Shown: positions 25,177 to 34,512, counted from the stretch's first letter. The stretch: DNA of 46,354 nucleotides from JBCBSS01 sp039819065 (GCA_039819065.1 JBCBSS010000048.1:1-46354); one strand, 5' to 3'. Notes: generated by a model from the letters alone, not told the origin. Numbers and translations are program-made.

Positions 25177-26416
25177 GTACGCGATAGTTCTTTCTGGACA
25201 ATTGCTCCAGTACCATATTTTCTTGATTCTTATATTGGTCTAACGTTTCCTGGTCATAGTTTTTGATTGTGATAAGTGTTAAACCAGTATTGTAGAATAT
25301 GTCAAAGTGCGCTTGAAGCGTCTCAAGCAGTTCGTCCATTTTTTTGGCGTTGAAGTCAATACAAACGGAAAATGTAATGGCAGAATTCTGCATGATGTTG
25401 ATCGCAATGTCCAAATCGTGCAGACTGTGAAAGATTTGGCCTAAGTTTCTTTCCTCAATAAATGAGTAATCCCTCATTCTAAAGGAAACCAAACACTGAT
25501 TCTTTTTAAATATCACAGCAGGAGCCAGTACTTCCTCCTGCTTATGATTAATGCATGTTCCAGGCGCTGTAGGGTTATTGAAGCTTCTAACAAACAAAGG
25601 TATCTGCTTGTTGGCCAATGGCTTGATCGTCTTCGGGTGTATAACAGACGCCCCGTAATAAGACATTTCTGCCACCTCGCCGTAAGATAATTCCGCATAA
25701 AGGGTCGCACTGCTATTCAACTTGGGGTCACTACTGAGTATGCCTTCTACATCCTTCCACACGGTTACAGAATCTGCTTCTAGAATAGCCCCGAATATAG
25801 CAGCAGTGTAGTCCGAACCTTCTCGCCCTAGCGTGGAAACATGTTTTTGGTGTCCTCCGATAAACCCCTGGGTCACGACAAGGTTATGTTTAAGTAGAGG
25901 TGATAAAATGGTTCTTATTTGTGATGTGGATTGCTCCCAGTCGACTTTTGCAGCCTTAAATGTATCGTCTGTTTTGATCAGGTCAGGTGCAGCGTACCAT
26001 TCGCATATAAGGCCGATTTGTACGAAATAAGCATGAATGATTTTGGAGGAGAGCAATTCGCCATGTGATACGAACTGATCGTAAAACTGATTGGCTGGCA
26101 TTTCATCTGCCTGGTGGGCTAAACTAAGGTCGAGGTTTATGATATGACTCGGTATCACTTCGAAGATCTGATGGTCTTCGTTAAAAAGTTGAGAGGCTAT
26201 GTCATGATGATATTGATGTAATTTTTCTAGTTCATCAGTGTGGTTCTGTCCTTTGGTTTTGAGTGCTAGAATGTTTTCCAGGGCATTAGTGGTTTTACCC
26301 ATAGCCGATACAACTACCAATAGCTCTTCTCCCTGATATGATCGAACAATTTCAGCCATATTCTTGATAGCAGACGCATCTTTGATTGAGGCTCCACCAA
26401 ATTTGAAAACTTTCAT
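25166..26416 (-). CDS. Aspartate kinase (monofunctional)
   Basis: Catalyses the first step of lysine, threonine and methionine synthesis from aspartate. The 416-residue protein starts with KFGGASIKDASAIKNMA (usual KFGGTS with Ala for Thr), has TLGREGSDYTAAIFGAIL and VWKDVEGILSSDPKL in the kinase domain, and ends with short ACT-like regulatory repeats (residues about 300-416). No homoserine dehydrogenase domain is fused. The next gene to the left is convergent, so it is a single transcription unit. Confidence 0.93.
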   Translation of the reverse strand: MKVFKFGGASIKDASAIKNMAEIVRSYQGEELLVVVSAMGKTTNALENILALKTKGQNHTDELEKLHQYHHDIASQLFNEDHQIFEVIPSHIINLDLSLAHQADEMPANQFYDQFVSHGELLSSKIIHAYFVQIGLICEWYAAPDLIKTDDTFKAAKVDWEQSTSQIRTILSPLLKHNLVVTQGFIGGHQKHVSTLGREGSDYTAAIFGAILEADSVTVWKDVEGILSSDPKLNSSATLYAELSYGEVAEMSYYGASVIHPKTIKPLANKQIPLFVRSFNNPTAPGTCINHKQEEVLAPAVIFKKNQCLVSFRMRDYSFIEERNLGQIFHSLHDLDIAINIMQNSAITFSVCIDFNAKKMDELLETLQAHFDIFYNTGLTLITIKNYDQETLDQYKNQENMVLEQLSRKNYRVLIA

Positions 26417-26466
26417 TGCAACCGATTTAAATTAAGATTTTAGCCTGTTTACGGACTATTTTTTTT

Positions 26467-26474
26467 TATTTTTG
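26467..26474 (+). promoter_or_regulatory. -7 promoter box for fbp
   Basis: TATTTTTG within a T-rich run matches TAnnTTTG, 26 bases before the fbp ATG. The run of T makes exact placement uncertain. Confidence 0.4.
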
Positions 26475-26500
26475 ATTCAATGGATTAACCTGATTCACAT

Positions 26501-27508
26501 ATGGAAGACTCGCGCATAGCCTTACCCATCGGCACCACCCTTGACAGATTCATCAAAAGTAAACAAGATGAGTTTCAATTTGCTACTGGAGAGCTATCTC
26601 AATTACTCAGAGATATAGCCTTGGCCGGTAAAGTGGTGAATCGGGAGATCAACAAAGCGGGATTAATTAACCTTGCGGGCCCTATTGGTACCCAGAATGT
26701 TCAGGGCGAAGAACAACAAAGACTGGACGTTTTGGCCAATATCAGGTTCGGTAGAGCACTTCAGAAAGGTGGCGAAGCTTGTGCTATCGTTTCAGAAGAA
26801 GACTCCGAGATTGTTGATTTAAAAAATGATGGGAAATATGTCGTGGCCATAGATCCTCTGGACGGTTCTTCCAATATAGACGTCAATGTGTCTATCGGTA
26901 CTATTTTTTCGGTGTTCAGGCGAAAGTCTCCCATCGGAGGGCCAATCACAGATGAGGATGTATTGCAAAAGGGATTGGCTCAAGTAGCTGCCGGTTATTT
27001 ACTATATGGTTCTTCAACCATGCTGGTTTATACTACAGGGCATGGGGTAAATGGTTTTACGTACGAACCCTCTCTCGGTGAGTATTTTCTCTCTCATAGC
27101 AACATGTGCATACCAGAAACCGGCAAGGTCTACTCTGTAAATGAAGGTTCTTTCTTTAGTTTTTCGGAGGGTGTAAAAAACTATGTTAACTTTTGCAAAG
27201 AGCAGAACTACACGGGACGCTATATCGGATCTTTAGTAGCTGATTTTCATCGCAATCTTTTGAAGGGAGGCATTTATATTTACCCATCTACCAAAAGTAA
27301 TCCTAACGGTAAACTACGGTTGATGTACGAGTGTAATGCCTTGGCATATATAATAGAGCAAGCGGGAGGGAAAGCTACAGATGGTCAAAAGCGTATCCTT
27401 GAGGTAGAACCTAAGGAACTGCATCAACGGGTACCGTTTTTTGTAGGGTCGTCTAGAATGGTGGAACAAGCTGAATCTTATTTGGCAACCGAAGCGGTTA
27501 AATCCTAA
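26501..27508 (+). CDS. fbp: Fructose-1,6-bisphosphatase class I
   Basis: Gluconeogenic enzyme of 335 residues that hydrolyses fructose-1,6-bisphosphate. The metal-binding motif AIDPLDGSSNID (Asp118 first), the upstream acidic SEEDSE, YIGSLVADFHRNLLKGGIY and GKLRLMYECNALAYIIEQAGG are all intact. Length is standard for class I. It is convergent with two small genes, 15 bases apart, and has its own promoter box. Confidence 0.96.
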   Translation: MEDSRIALPIGTTLDRFIKSKQDEFQFATGELSQLLRDIALAGKVVNREINKAGLINLAGPIGTQNVQGEEQQRLDVLANIRFGRALQKGGEACAIVSEEDSEIVDLKNDGKYVVAIDPLDGSSNIDVNVSIGTIFSVFRRKSPIGGPITDEDVLQKGLAQVAAGYLLYGSSTMLVYTTGHGVNGFTYEPSLGEYFLSHSNMCIPETGKVYSVNEGSFFSFSEGVKNYVNFCKEQNYTGRYIGSLVADFHRNLLKGGIYIYPSTKSNPNGKLRLMYECNALAYIIEQAGGKATDGQKRILEVEPKELHQRVPFFVGSSRMVEQAESYLATEAVKS

Positions 27509-27523
27509 CCTAGCATGCCAGCT

Positions 27524-27841
27524 TTAGAAGCTCTTATATTTTTTTCGGGTTTCTGCTTTTTTTAATTCCCTTTCAATAATTAGCTCCGCAATGCCAGGTG
27601 CAATGGCGTCTGGCGATTCATTAGAAAGCACATCTTTAACGCGGTTTTCACTTACATCTATTCTATAAAGGCTGTTCAATAACCGCTGAAAATCCTTGTC
27701 TAACAGATAGTTGATAATACTGGTAAGCTGTTTTTTCAATTCTTCCAAAGAAGAGGCACCGTCATCTAATGCCTCCTCTTCAAGATTAAAATCCTTTCTG
27801 ATAATCAGGGCAGTTTCGCGAATGTCCTCACTATTCTTCAT
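27524..27841 (-). CDS. Small conserved hypothetical protein
   Basis: 105-residue helical, highly charged protein. It contains LLDKDFQRLLNSLYRIDVSE followed by ENRVKDVLSNE and an end rich in Lys and Glu. No signal or membrane segment. It overlaps the DUF5606 gene by 11 bases and is therefore coupled to it. Similar small proteins beside DUF5606 genes seem common in Bacteroidota, from memory only. Function unknown. Confidence 0.72.
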   Translation of the reverse strand: MKNSEDIRETALIIRKDFNLEEEALDDGASSLEELKKQLTSIINYLLDKDFQRLLNSLYRIDVSENRVKDVLSNESPDAIAPGIAELIIERELKKAETRKKYKSF

Positions 27842-28337
27842 CAGACTTTTCTACCGATTTTGAATCTTCATCGGTTTTGCCTTTTGATTCTTCTGTCTCT
27901 TTTTGATCAACTTTCTCTTCATCTGTTGATGCTTCAGAGGCCTCTGTAATCAGAGATGGGACATATTTTAAAAGAATCTTATACCAGCTTATGACTTTTT
28001 TGATATCTGATACATAAACTCTGTCAACATCATAATCGGGAATGATGTGTTTAAAGAAGGCTTTGAGCTCATCAGGTTTGGAACTGCTTTCCACACCAAG
28101 ATCATCCTCAAATTCTTCATGCATCTTTCTGAATACATCTATTAGAGGAGTGGACCCTTCTTGTGTGTATGTATAAATAGAAATCTCGTCTAATACCGAT
28201 ACGCGATTATGCAAACTGGCTACAATCTTGTTTTTCTTCTCATCCAAGGTTTCCAGTATCACCCCGGCTTTTGTCGGTTTTAATACCTTAAACAATCCTC
28301 CCTTTCCGGAAACTGCTGCTATTTCTTTTAACTCCAT
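27831..28337 (-). CDS. DUF5606 domain protein
   Basis: 168-residue cytosolic protein. The N-terminal half matches DUF5606, a Bacteroidota family: LKEIAAVSGKGGLFKVLKPT, GVILETLDEKKNKIVASL and SIYTYTQEGSTPLIDVF. The C-terminal 40 residues are acidic and low-complexity. Function unknown. First gene of a two-gene overlapping pair, with a -7 box at 28363-28370. Confidence 0.85.
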   Translation of the reverse strand: MELKEIAAVSGKGGLFKVLKPTKAGVILETLDEKKNKIVASLHNRVSVLDEISIYTYTQEGSTPLIDVFRKMHEEFEDDLGVESSSKPDELKAFFKHIIPDYDVDRVYVSDIKKVISWYKILLKYVPSLITEASEASTDEEKVDQKETEESKGKTDEDSKSVEKSDEE

Positions 28338-28362
28338 GTAAATGATCTTATTTCAATAGGGC

Positions 28363-28370
28363 CAAAATTA
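28363..28370 (-). promoter_or_regulatory. -7 promoter box for the DUF5606 gene
   Basis: Minus strand TAATTTTG matches TAnnTTTG, 25 bases before the DUF5606 ATG and just after the engB stop. Confidence 0.5.
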
Positions 28371-28375
28371 ATTAA

Positions 28376-28975
28376 TTAATCGTCTAGCATACAAACATCC
28401 GAAATGTAATCTAACACTGGTTGTCTGCCGTCACCATTCATCGACGATGTAACGAACATGGGCGGAAGTTCTTCCCAATCCTTCAAAAGTCTTTTTTTAA
28501 ACTTGGCTACGTTAGACTGTATCTTGGTTTTGGAGAGCTTATCCGATTTTGTAAATATCAATGCAAAAGGGATGGTATTTTGGCCTGCCCAATTGATAAA
28601 CTCCAAGTCAATCTGCTGCGGATCCAGCCTAGAGTCGATTAAAACGAAAAGAGAAGTTAGGTTTTCCCTTTTAGTGAGGTAATCCCTGATCATCACTTCC
28701 CATTTGGCCTTTTCAGTTTTGCTGACTTTTGCCCAGCCGTACCCAGGTAAATCAACAAGGTACCACGCTTCATTGATCAGAAAATGATTGATGAGCTGTG
28801 TCTTACCTGGCTTGGATGATATCTTAGCCAGGCTTTTCTTGCCCACCAGCATATTGATCAAAGAGGATTTACCCACATTGGATCGACCAATAAAAGCGAA
28901 TTCTGGCTTATCAGCCGGAGGACACTTTTTATAGTCGGAATTGCTTATTATAAATCTTGCCTGCTTTACGTTCAT
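28376..28975 (-). CDS. engB: Ribosome biogenesis GTP-binding protein EngB/YsxC
   Basis: Essential-type small GTPase of 199 residues involved in 50S assembly. Motifs: G1 FIGRSNVGKSSLINML, G2/G3 region KPGKTQLINHF and LVDLPGYGWAKVS, G4 FTKSDKL. Length matches the family. The start ATG directly precedes the conserved NVKQARFIIS region. Confidence 0.96.
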   Translation of the reverse strand: MNVKQARFIISNSDYKKCPPADKPEFAFIGRSNVGKSSLINMLVGKKSLAKISSKPGKTQLINHFLINEAWYLVDLPGYGWAKVSKTEKAKWEVMIRDYLTKRENLTSLFVLIDSRLDPQQIDLEFINWAGQNTIPFALIFTKSDKLSKTKIQSNVAKFKKRLLKDWEELPPMFVTSSMNGDGRQPVLDYISDVCMLDD

Positions 28976-29307
28976 CGGATGTATGGTGTTGTATTTCTGA
29001 ATAACACACTTAAAAGGTACATTAAGCGTTATTTTTATATTTTTTTATCGATATATGAATAGCTTTGTCTATATTAAAGTTGATTTTAACTAACGATAAT
29101 TAATCAATTGTAAATCAACATTTTATAATAAAAATCGTTTCAGCGATTAGAATAGAAATCAATTCGAAAGTCAGATCATCTCATTTGGATTTACGTTAAT
29201 GGCATTATCTGATTCTAAAGACTGTTAGATTTCGTAATTTTGTAAATAGTTAAAATATTTGCTTTTTAGCAGAATTATAAGGTTATTTTAAGATTCCGTA
29301 TTTTTTG
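28976..29307. other. AT-rich intergenic region between divergent genes
   Basis: 332 bases between engB and the OmpA-family gene. Apart from the plus-strand -7 box at 29235-29243, no gene, RNA or repeat was recognised. Confidence 0.5.
29235..29243 (+). promoter_or_regulatory. -7 promoter box for the OmpA-family gene
   Basis: TAATTTTGT is a full match to TAnnTTTGy, 64 bases before the ATG at 29308. Confidence 0.55.
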
Positions 29308-31533
29308 ATGTATACTAACCATATTAAAAGTATCAGAGGTTATCTAACCAAAAGCGGCATAAAAATATGCTTTCTTTCCGCCTTTTTCATCATACTGAGT
29401 TATAACGCTTGGGCACAAGAACCTTCTGATGAAGATAAAGAATTGGCCAAGCAATACTTGGAACAAGCTGATCTTATTCTGGAAGCTACCAAGGCGGTAG
29501 AAGATGCAAGGGACCTCTACATTACAGCAGCTGATACTGATCCGACTAACTTGGTAGCCAACTTCAAGGCTGGAGATTATATTCTTCAAACTAATGGTAA
29601 AGAAAGGGCAGCCAAGTTTTTCATTCGCATTTTAGAGCAGAATAGGGATTATAGATTCGATATAGAGTATCTAATTGGTAGATCCTACCAATATGGTCAA
29701 CAGTTTGAAGAGGCTCTAAATTATTATGAGCAGTACAAGCAGAAGTATGAGGAGCGAAAGGGTTATAGGGGAACTGATTTAGTGTTGATTGAAGAGGTGA
29801 ATAGGAGAATATTTGAATGTCAGAACGCATTGAAATTCCAGGCCAACCCGGCCAATTTTAAAATCAAAAACGTTGGTAGGGAAATAAATTCTTCTTTTGA
29901 AGATTATGCCCCGGTACTGAACGAGGACGAGACAGAGTTGATTTTCACCACCAGAAGGCAAGAAGGGAATCTCAATGAAAACGTGGATCGTGATAACAAG
30001 TACTTTGAAGATATTTTCATTTCCAGAAAAGTTGATGGCCAGTGGCAGAAAGCCGAAAACATAGGCACTACGATTAACACTGAATTCCATAATTCTAACC
30101 TTGCACTTTCGGCCGATGGTCGAATACTGTTTTTATATAATGATGACAACAACGGTGATATTTATTTTTCTAATTTGTTGGACGATGGTACCTGGACAGT
30201 GCCGGAACCAATAAGTGATAATATCAATTCCAGTTACGCGGAAAAATCTGTGAGTCTATCACCTGATGGTAACATTCTATTCTTCTCTAGCAACCGACCT
30301 GCAGGATCAGGTAAATTGGATATATACTACAGTGTAAAAACGGAACGAGGTGAGTGGGGTCGTGTCCGTAATTTAGGTCCCGTTATTAATACTGAATATG
30401 ATGATGACGGTCCATTCCTTGACTATGATGGCAAAACACTCTATTTCAGTTCCAGAGGTAGAGACGGTATGGGGGGCTTTGACATTTTCAAGTCGGTCTA
30501 CGATAGTGCAGAGCAAGTTTGGTCCGACCCTATCAATTTGGGTGTACCCATTAACACGCCAGACGATGATATTTACTTTGTCAGTACTAAAGATGGAGAG
30601 AGAGGGTATTATGCATCATTTAGGGAAGATGGCGAAGGGTATACAGACATCTATGAGGTTACACTACTTGATGACGAGACAGGATCACAGTTATTAGCTG
30701 GTAAGGGCCCTGAAGAGAATACCAGTGATTCACTTATTTCCGAGAATAATATAAAAGAAGTGGAGGTTGGCGAACGTCCGATTGATCCTTCGGATATCAA
30801 AATTGATGAGGAACCGCTACAACCCATCATGTTAACAGTTACTGTAACTGATGAGAATACGGGTAGCCCAATTGATGTTAAGATTGGTGTGAAGCGCGTT
30901 TCAGACAATAGGGTAATAGGACAGAGGAGACAGTCTACTGGAGTTTATCAGTTTGAATTCACCAGCGAAGAAAAGGCGCGTTACCGACTCAGTGTAGAGA
31001 AACAGGGCTACATTTTCGAGAATAGAAATATTGACATCATTGGTGCTACAACAGAACCCAAGTCATTAAGAAGTTCGATTGCACTAAGCCCTGTGCCAGT
31101 CCAGGCAAAAAATAATGAGAAAACGGATGACGGAACTACCACAGTTCCCAATAGAGGTTACGAAAGTACTCCGGTAAGGACGCTAAGAAATGTTTATTTT
31201 GATTTCGATAAAGTCACTCTTAAACCGGAGTCTAATGAAGAACTCAATAAACTAGAACGTTTTATATCTCAAAACCCCGGGATAGTAGTTGAGATTGGTG
31301 GACATACCGACAAAATAGGATCGAAGAGCTATAACAAGAGATTATCTGAGCGACGTGCACAAGCGGTAGTTAGTTTCCTGACAGATAAAGGTATAGACCC
31401 TCGTCGAGTAAAAGCGGTAGGATATGGCGCTGAACGACCACTGGCCAGTAATGATGATGAAGCAGAGGGGAGAGAGCTTAATAGAAGAGTAGAGTTCAGG
31501 GTTATAGGTAATACGAATTCTGGAAGCAACTAA
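29308..31533 (+). CDS. OmpA-family protein with TPR, PD40 propeller and carboxypeptidase-regulatory-like domains (PorE-like)
   Basis: Exported protein of 741 residues. After a signal peptide (FLSAFFIILSYNAWAQ) come TPR-like helices (about 35-175), WD40-like PD40 propeller blades (about 190-470, e.g. SLSPDGNILFFSSNRPAG), a carboxypeptidase regulatory-like domain (about 515-595) and a C-terminal OmpA domain (VYFDFDKVTLKPES, GGHTDKIGS, YNKRLSERRAQAV) that binds peptidoglycan. This is the domain order of PorE, a type IX secretion component, but PorE is a lipoprotein whereas this one lacks a lipobox, so a general OmpA-family role is equally possible. ATG 29308 is preferred over the adjacent TTG 29305. 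A terminator follows. Confidence 0.88.
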   Translation: MYTNHIKSIRGYLTKSGIKICFLSAFFIILSYNAWAQEPSDEDKELAKQYLEQADLILEATKAVEDARDLYITAADTDPTNLVANFKAGDYILQTNGKERAAKFFIRILEQNRDYRFDIEYLIGRSYQYGQQFEEALNYYEQYKQKYEERKGYRGTDLVLIEEVNRRIFECQNALKFQANPANFKIKNVGREINSSFEDYAPVLNEDETELIFTTRRQEGNLNENVDRDNKYFEDIFISRKVDGQWQKAENIGTTINTEFHNSNLALSADGRILFLYNDDNNGDIYFSNLLDDGTWTVPEPISDNINSSYAEKSVSLSPDGNILFFSSNRPAGSGKLDIYYSVKTERGEWGRVRNLGPVINTEYDDDGPFLDYDGKTLYFSSRGRDGMGGFDIFKSVYDSAEQVWSDPINLGVPINTPDDDIYFVSTKDGERGYYASFREDGEGYTDIYEVTLLDDETGSQLLAGKGPEENTSDSLISENNIKEVEVGERPIDPSDIKIDEEPLQPIMLTVTVTDENTGSPIDVKIGVKRVSDNRVIGQRRQSTGVYQFEFTSEEKARYRLSVEKQGYIFENRNIDIIGATTEPKSLRSSIALSPVPVQAKNNEKTDDGTTTVPNRGYESTPVRTLRNVYFDFDKVTLKPESNEELNKLERFISQNPGIVVEIGGHTDKIGSKSYNKRLSERRAQAVVSFLTDKGIDPRRVKAVGYGAERPLASNDDEAEGRELNRRVEFRVIGNTNSGSN

Positions 31534-31561
31534 TACGTACTTAAAAAACTCATTCATAAAC

Positions 31562-31586
31562 AAAGGAGCGTAGATCGCTCCTTTTT
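31562..31586 (+). terminator. Intrinsic terminator after the OmpA-family gene
   Basis: AAAGGAGCG, 5-base loop, CGCTCCTTTTT: nine-base stem plus T run, 28 bases after the stop codon. Confidence 0.88.
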
Positions 31587-31676
31587 CGTTTCTACAACCT
31601 TCCAGTTATCCTTTCATTAGCTGGTAATTCCAACTTACATGGCGCAACTTTGTTTACTGGTAAAAATTATTCTTGA

Positions 31677-32399
31677 ATGACAGTAGTACCGTACAAAGAT
31701 AAGAGCGCTGGGAAGAAGCAACAGGTAGAAGAGATGTTTGATAACATCAGTAAGAAATATGATCTCCTAAATCATGTTTTGAGCTTGGGAATTGATATAA
31801 GGTGGCGTAAAAAGGCAATCAAACTTCTTAAAAAAGATAATCCAAAGCAGATTTTAGATGTAGCAACTGGAACGGCTGACTTTGCTATTGAATCCCTCTC
31901 GTTACAACCTGATAAAGTCATTGGTGTTGACATATCAGAGGGTATGCTGGATATGGGGCGCGAGAAAATAAAGAAAAGAGGATTAGATCAGAAAATAGAA
32001 TTACATCGCGGGGATTCGGAAAGATTACCTTTTGACGATAATAACTTTGACGCAGTTATCGTTTCTTTTGGAGTACGTAACTTTGAGAATCTGGAGAAAG
32101 GTTTAGCGGATATGCTTAGGGTGATTAGGCCAGGAGGCAAGGCGGTGATCATTGAGTTTTCAAAACCAAAGAAATTCCCGTTTAAGCAAATCTATAACTT
32201 TTATTTTAAGGCTATTTTGCCTAAAATAGGGCGTTCTATTTCAAAGGATTCATCTGCGTATACTTATCTACCGGAGTCGGTAGAATCATTTCCGGAAGGG
32301 GGGAGATTCCTGGAAATTCTTAAAAAGGTAGGATTTAAAAACAGTTCATGCATACCACTCACATTTGGTATAAGTTCGATCTACATTGGCGAAAAATAG
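31677..32399 (+). CDS. ubiE: Demethylmenaquinone methyltransferase
   Basis: SAM-dependent methyltransferase of 240 residues for the last step of menaquinone synthesis (UbiE/MenG). Family motifs: MFDNISKKYDLLNHVLSLGI, DVATGTADFAIE (SAM loop), VIVSFGVRNFENLEKGL and VIRPGGKAVIIEFSKP, then YTYLPESVESFPEGG. Since Bacteroidota use menaquinone, MenG activity is the likely role. The 3' end overlaps the porT start by 52 bases. Confidence 0.95.
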   Translation: MTVVPYKDKSAGKKQQVEEMFDNISKKYDLLNHVLSLGIDIRWRKKAIKLLKKDNPKQILDVATGTADFAIESLSLQPDKVIGVDISEGMLDMGREKIKKRGLDQKIELHRGDSERLPFDDNNFDAVIVSFGVRNFENLEKGLADMLRVIRPGGKAVIIEFSKPKKFPFKQIYNFYFKAILPKIGRSISKDSSAYTYLPESVESFPEGGRFLEILKKVGFKNSSCIPLTFGISSIYIGEK

Positions 32400-33100
32400 C
32401 CAAACTTATTTTAATTACATCGCTGTTTCTGGTATCGGTTTCTGCCTTAGGTCAGCGCAGGGTACTGGTTAATAACCCAGACTACGATGACCGTTTTCTG
32501 AGTTATGGTTTTCTCATAGGGATACATACCAGTGGATATCAGATCAAGTTTTCGGAAGCTTTTGTAACCCCAGACCTGGATACAGTTCAGTCCATTCAAC
32601 CGATGCAAAGAGCCGGGTTTGCTCTTGGTTTTATTGCCAACTTCAGAATGGCTGAATACTTGGATTTAAGGGTAACACCGCAAGTAGCATTCTATGAATA
32701 TACGCTTGATTATAACCTTATCAACTCACCGGTTACACCAATAAGTCAGTTGGTTGATCAAACCACAGTTGAATTTCCAATACTGGCCAAATACAAATCG
32801 GTAAGACGAGGTAACGTAGGTATGTACTTTGTCGGTGGCGTTAAACCAGGTTTTGAGGCGTCCGGTAAAAATGATATCGTTGATGAAGACCCTGATAATA
32901 GCATCCAGATCATTAAAGGTAACTTCTCCATTGACTTTGGCGTAGGTTTCGATCTCTACTTCCCACTTTTTAAATTTTCTCCTGAAATCAGGTTTTCCAA
33001 GGGAATGAGAAATGTATTGGCACCGCAAGCTAATGACTTTAGTGTTGGAATCGATAGATTAAATACTAATACCTTCACACTGTACCTATTATTTCAATAA
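32348..33100 (+). CDS. porT: Type IX secretion system protein PorT/SprT
   Basis: Outer-membrane protein of 250 residues. A signal sequence (LILITSLFLVSVSALGQ) precedes beta-barrel strands: YGFLIGIHTSGYQIKF, AGFALGFIANFRMAEYLDLR, and an end FTLYLLFQ with terminal Phe-Gln. Position just after ubiE, length and sequence pattern fit PorT, needed for secretion of C-terminal-domain proteins and gliding in Bacteroidota. The only possible start, ATG 32348, lies 52 bases inside ubiE, giving an unusual long overlap. Other secretion genes are not in the window, in keeping with their scattered organisation. Confidence 0.82.
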   Translation: MHTTHIWYKFDLHWRKIAKLILITSLFLVSVSALGQRRVLVNNPDYDDRFLSYGFLIGIHTSGYQIKFSEAFVTPDLDTVQSIQPMQRAGFALGFIANFRMAEYLDLRVTPQVAFYEYTLDYNLINSPVTPISQLVDQTTVEFPILAKYKSVRRGNVGMYFVGGVKPGFEASGKNDIVDEDPDNSIQIIKGNFSIDFGVGFDLYFPLFKFSPEIRFSKGMRNVLAPQANDFSVGIDRLNTNTFTLYLLFQ

Positions 33101-33105
33101 GCTTT

Positions 33106-33861
33106 ATGGCGTCAAAGATTGCATTTATAACGGGAGCCACTTCGGGTATTGGAGAGGCTACAGCTAGATTGTTAGCTGAAAATAACTTTCACCTTATACT
33201 TTGTGGTAGAAGGGAAGACCGATTGCATAAACTAAAAGCTGAACTCAGCCACGTAACAGCAGTTCAGACGCTATCCTTTGATGTAAGAGACAAAGAATCC
33301 GTGGCTCAGGCGGTTGCGTCTCTTGAGGGCGCATGGAAAAATATCGATGTGTTGGTCAACAACGCAGGCAATGCCCACGGGTTAGCGCCGATCCAAGATG
33401 GTGATATAGACGATTGGGATGCGATGATCGATATCAATGTAAAAGGGCTTTTGTATGTTTCGAAGGCCATCATGCCAATTATGATCGACAAGGGAGAGGG
33501 GCATATTGTCAATATAGGATCCATAGCCGGCAAGGAGGTATACCCTAATGGCAATGTTTATTGTGCCTCAAAGCACGCTGTAGACGCCATTAATAATGGT
33601 ATGAGATTGGACTTGAACCAACACGGTATTAAGGTCACTGTAATCAACCCAGGTTTGGTGGAGACAGAGTTTTCACTGGTACGTTTTAAAGGAGACGAGA
33701 CAAGAGCTGAAGGCATTTATCAGGGTTTTGAAGCTTTACAGGCGAAAGATATCGCTGAGACCATACTGTTTGTCGTGACAAGGCCTAAGCATGTCAATAT
33801 AAGCGATATGGTGGTCTTTCCTACCGCGCAGGCCTCTTCCACCATGGTAAACAAGCAATAG
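33106..33861 (+). CDS. SDR family NAD(P)-dependent oxidoreductase (YdfG-like)
   Basis: Classical short-chain dehydrogenase of 251 residues. Cofactor loop ITGATSGIGEATA (residues 8-20) with CGRRED after strand 2, which favours NADP; NNAGNA; catalytic Ser139, Tyr152 and Lys156 (YCASKHA). PGLVETEFSLVRFKGD resembles the YdfG group, NADP-dependent 3-hydroxy acid dehydrogenases. It starts five bases after porT and ends the ubiE-porT-SDR operon, three bases from the convergent hydrolase. Confidence 0.92.
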   Translation: MASKIAFITGATSGIGEATARLLAENNFHLILCGRREDRLHKLKAELSHVTAVQTLSFDVRDKESVAQAVASLEGAWKNIDVLVNNAGNAHGLAPIQDGDIDDWDAMIDINVKGLLYVSKAIMPIMIDKGEGHIVNIGSIAGKEVYPNGNVYCASKHAVDAINNGMRLDLNQHGIKVTVINPGLVETEFSLVRFKGDETRAEGIYQGFEALQAKDIAETILFVVTRPKHVNISDMVVFPTAQASSTMVNKQ

Positions 33862-33864
33862 GTA

Positions 33865-34512
33865 TTACAAAAAACTTTTCAGTACTTCTACATTTATATC
33901 ATGGCCTCCATCGAAAGTGATTTCTTCAGGGTTAATGCCTAATTTTTTGCAAAGTACTCTTTGCTTATCCAAACGTTCTTGGGTGAGAAACTCATCTTTC
34001 GTCCCATAGACATTATAAACGCGCTTGTCTTTCAGAATGGATTGACCAGACTCAAAATTCATGTCTTCAGGAAATATACCTGCCCAAAGCACCAATGAAT
34101 GAAAGTTGATTTCATTAGAAAGAGCCCATCTTGATACAGTAGCTGCACCTTGAGAAAACCCAAGAATACACACTTCTACCGTTTGGCCGAGATTGCTTAA
34201 CTCATGATTGTAAACTGAGGTGAGATAGTTGATATAGTTTTCTATATCATTCAGTCTGTCTTCTCTTGTCATCCAGGTGGCGCCGATGCGTCCGTCAAAA
34301 CCTTGTAAATAGAATCTGGATAGCCCTTCAGGTGCTATGATGCAGTTTTCTCCATTGTCGAGGATAGAGAACTTCTTGATGAAGTATTTGGCCAGTTGCC
34401 CATAACCGTGAAGTACAAACCATACTTTTTTGGTTTTGGAGCTTATCTCACCGATTTTATGATACCTGGCCTTATAACTAAAGTTGAGATTGATTTCTTC
34501 AGCCATATCCAT
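33865..34512 (-). CDS. Alpha/beta hydrolase (carboxylesterase/phospholipase-like)
   Basis: Serine hydrolase of 215 residues without signal peptide. Oxyanion segment VLHGYGQ, nucleophile Ser120 in LGFSQGAATVSRW, Asp173 in YGTKDEFLT and His204 in DGGHDIN form the triad of small carboxylesterase/lysophospholipase-type enzymes. Two starts are possible, ATG 34512 and ATG 34506 (MAEEIN). The first lies directly on the T run of an upstream terminator, so the second or read-through transcription is plausible. Confidence 0.83.
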   Translation of the reverse strand: MDMAEEINLNFSYKARYHKIGEISSKTKKVWFVLHGYGQLAKYFIKKFSILDNGENCIIAPEGLSRFYLQGFDGRIGATWMTREDRLNDIENYINYLTSVYNHELSNLGQTVEVCILGFSQGAATVSRWALSNEINFHSLVLWAGIFPEDMNFESGQSILKDKRVYNVYGTKDEFLTQERLDKQRVLCKKLGINPEEITFDGGHDINVEVLKSFL

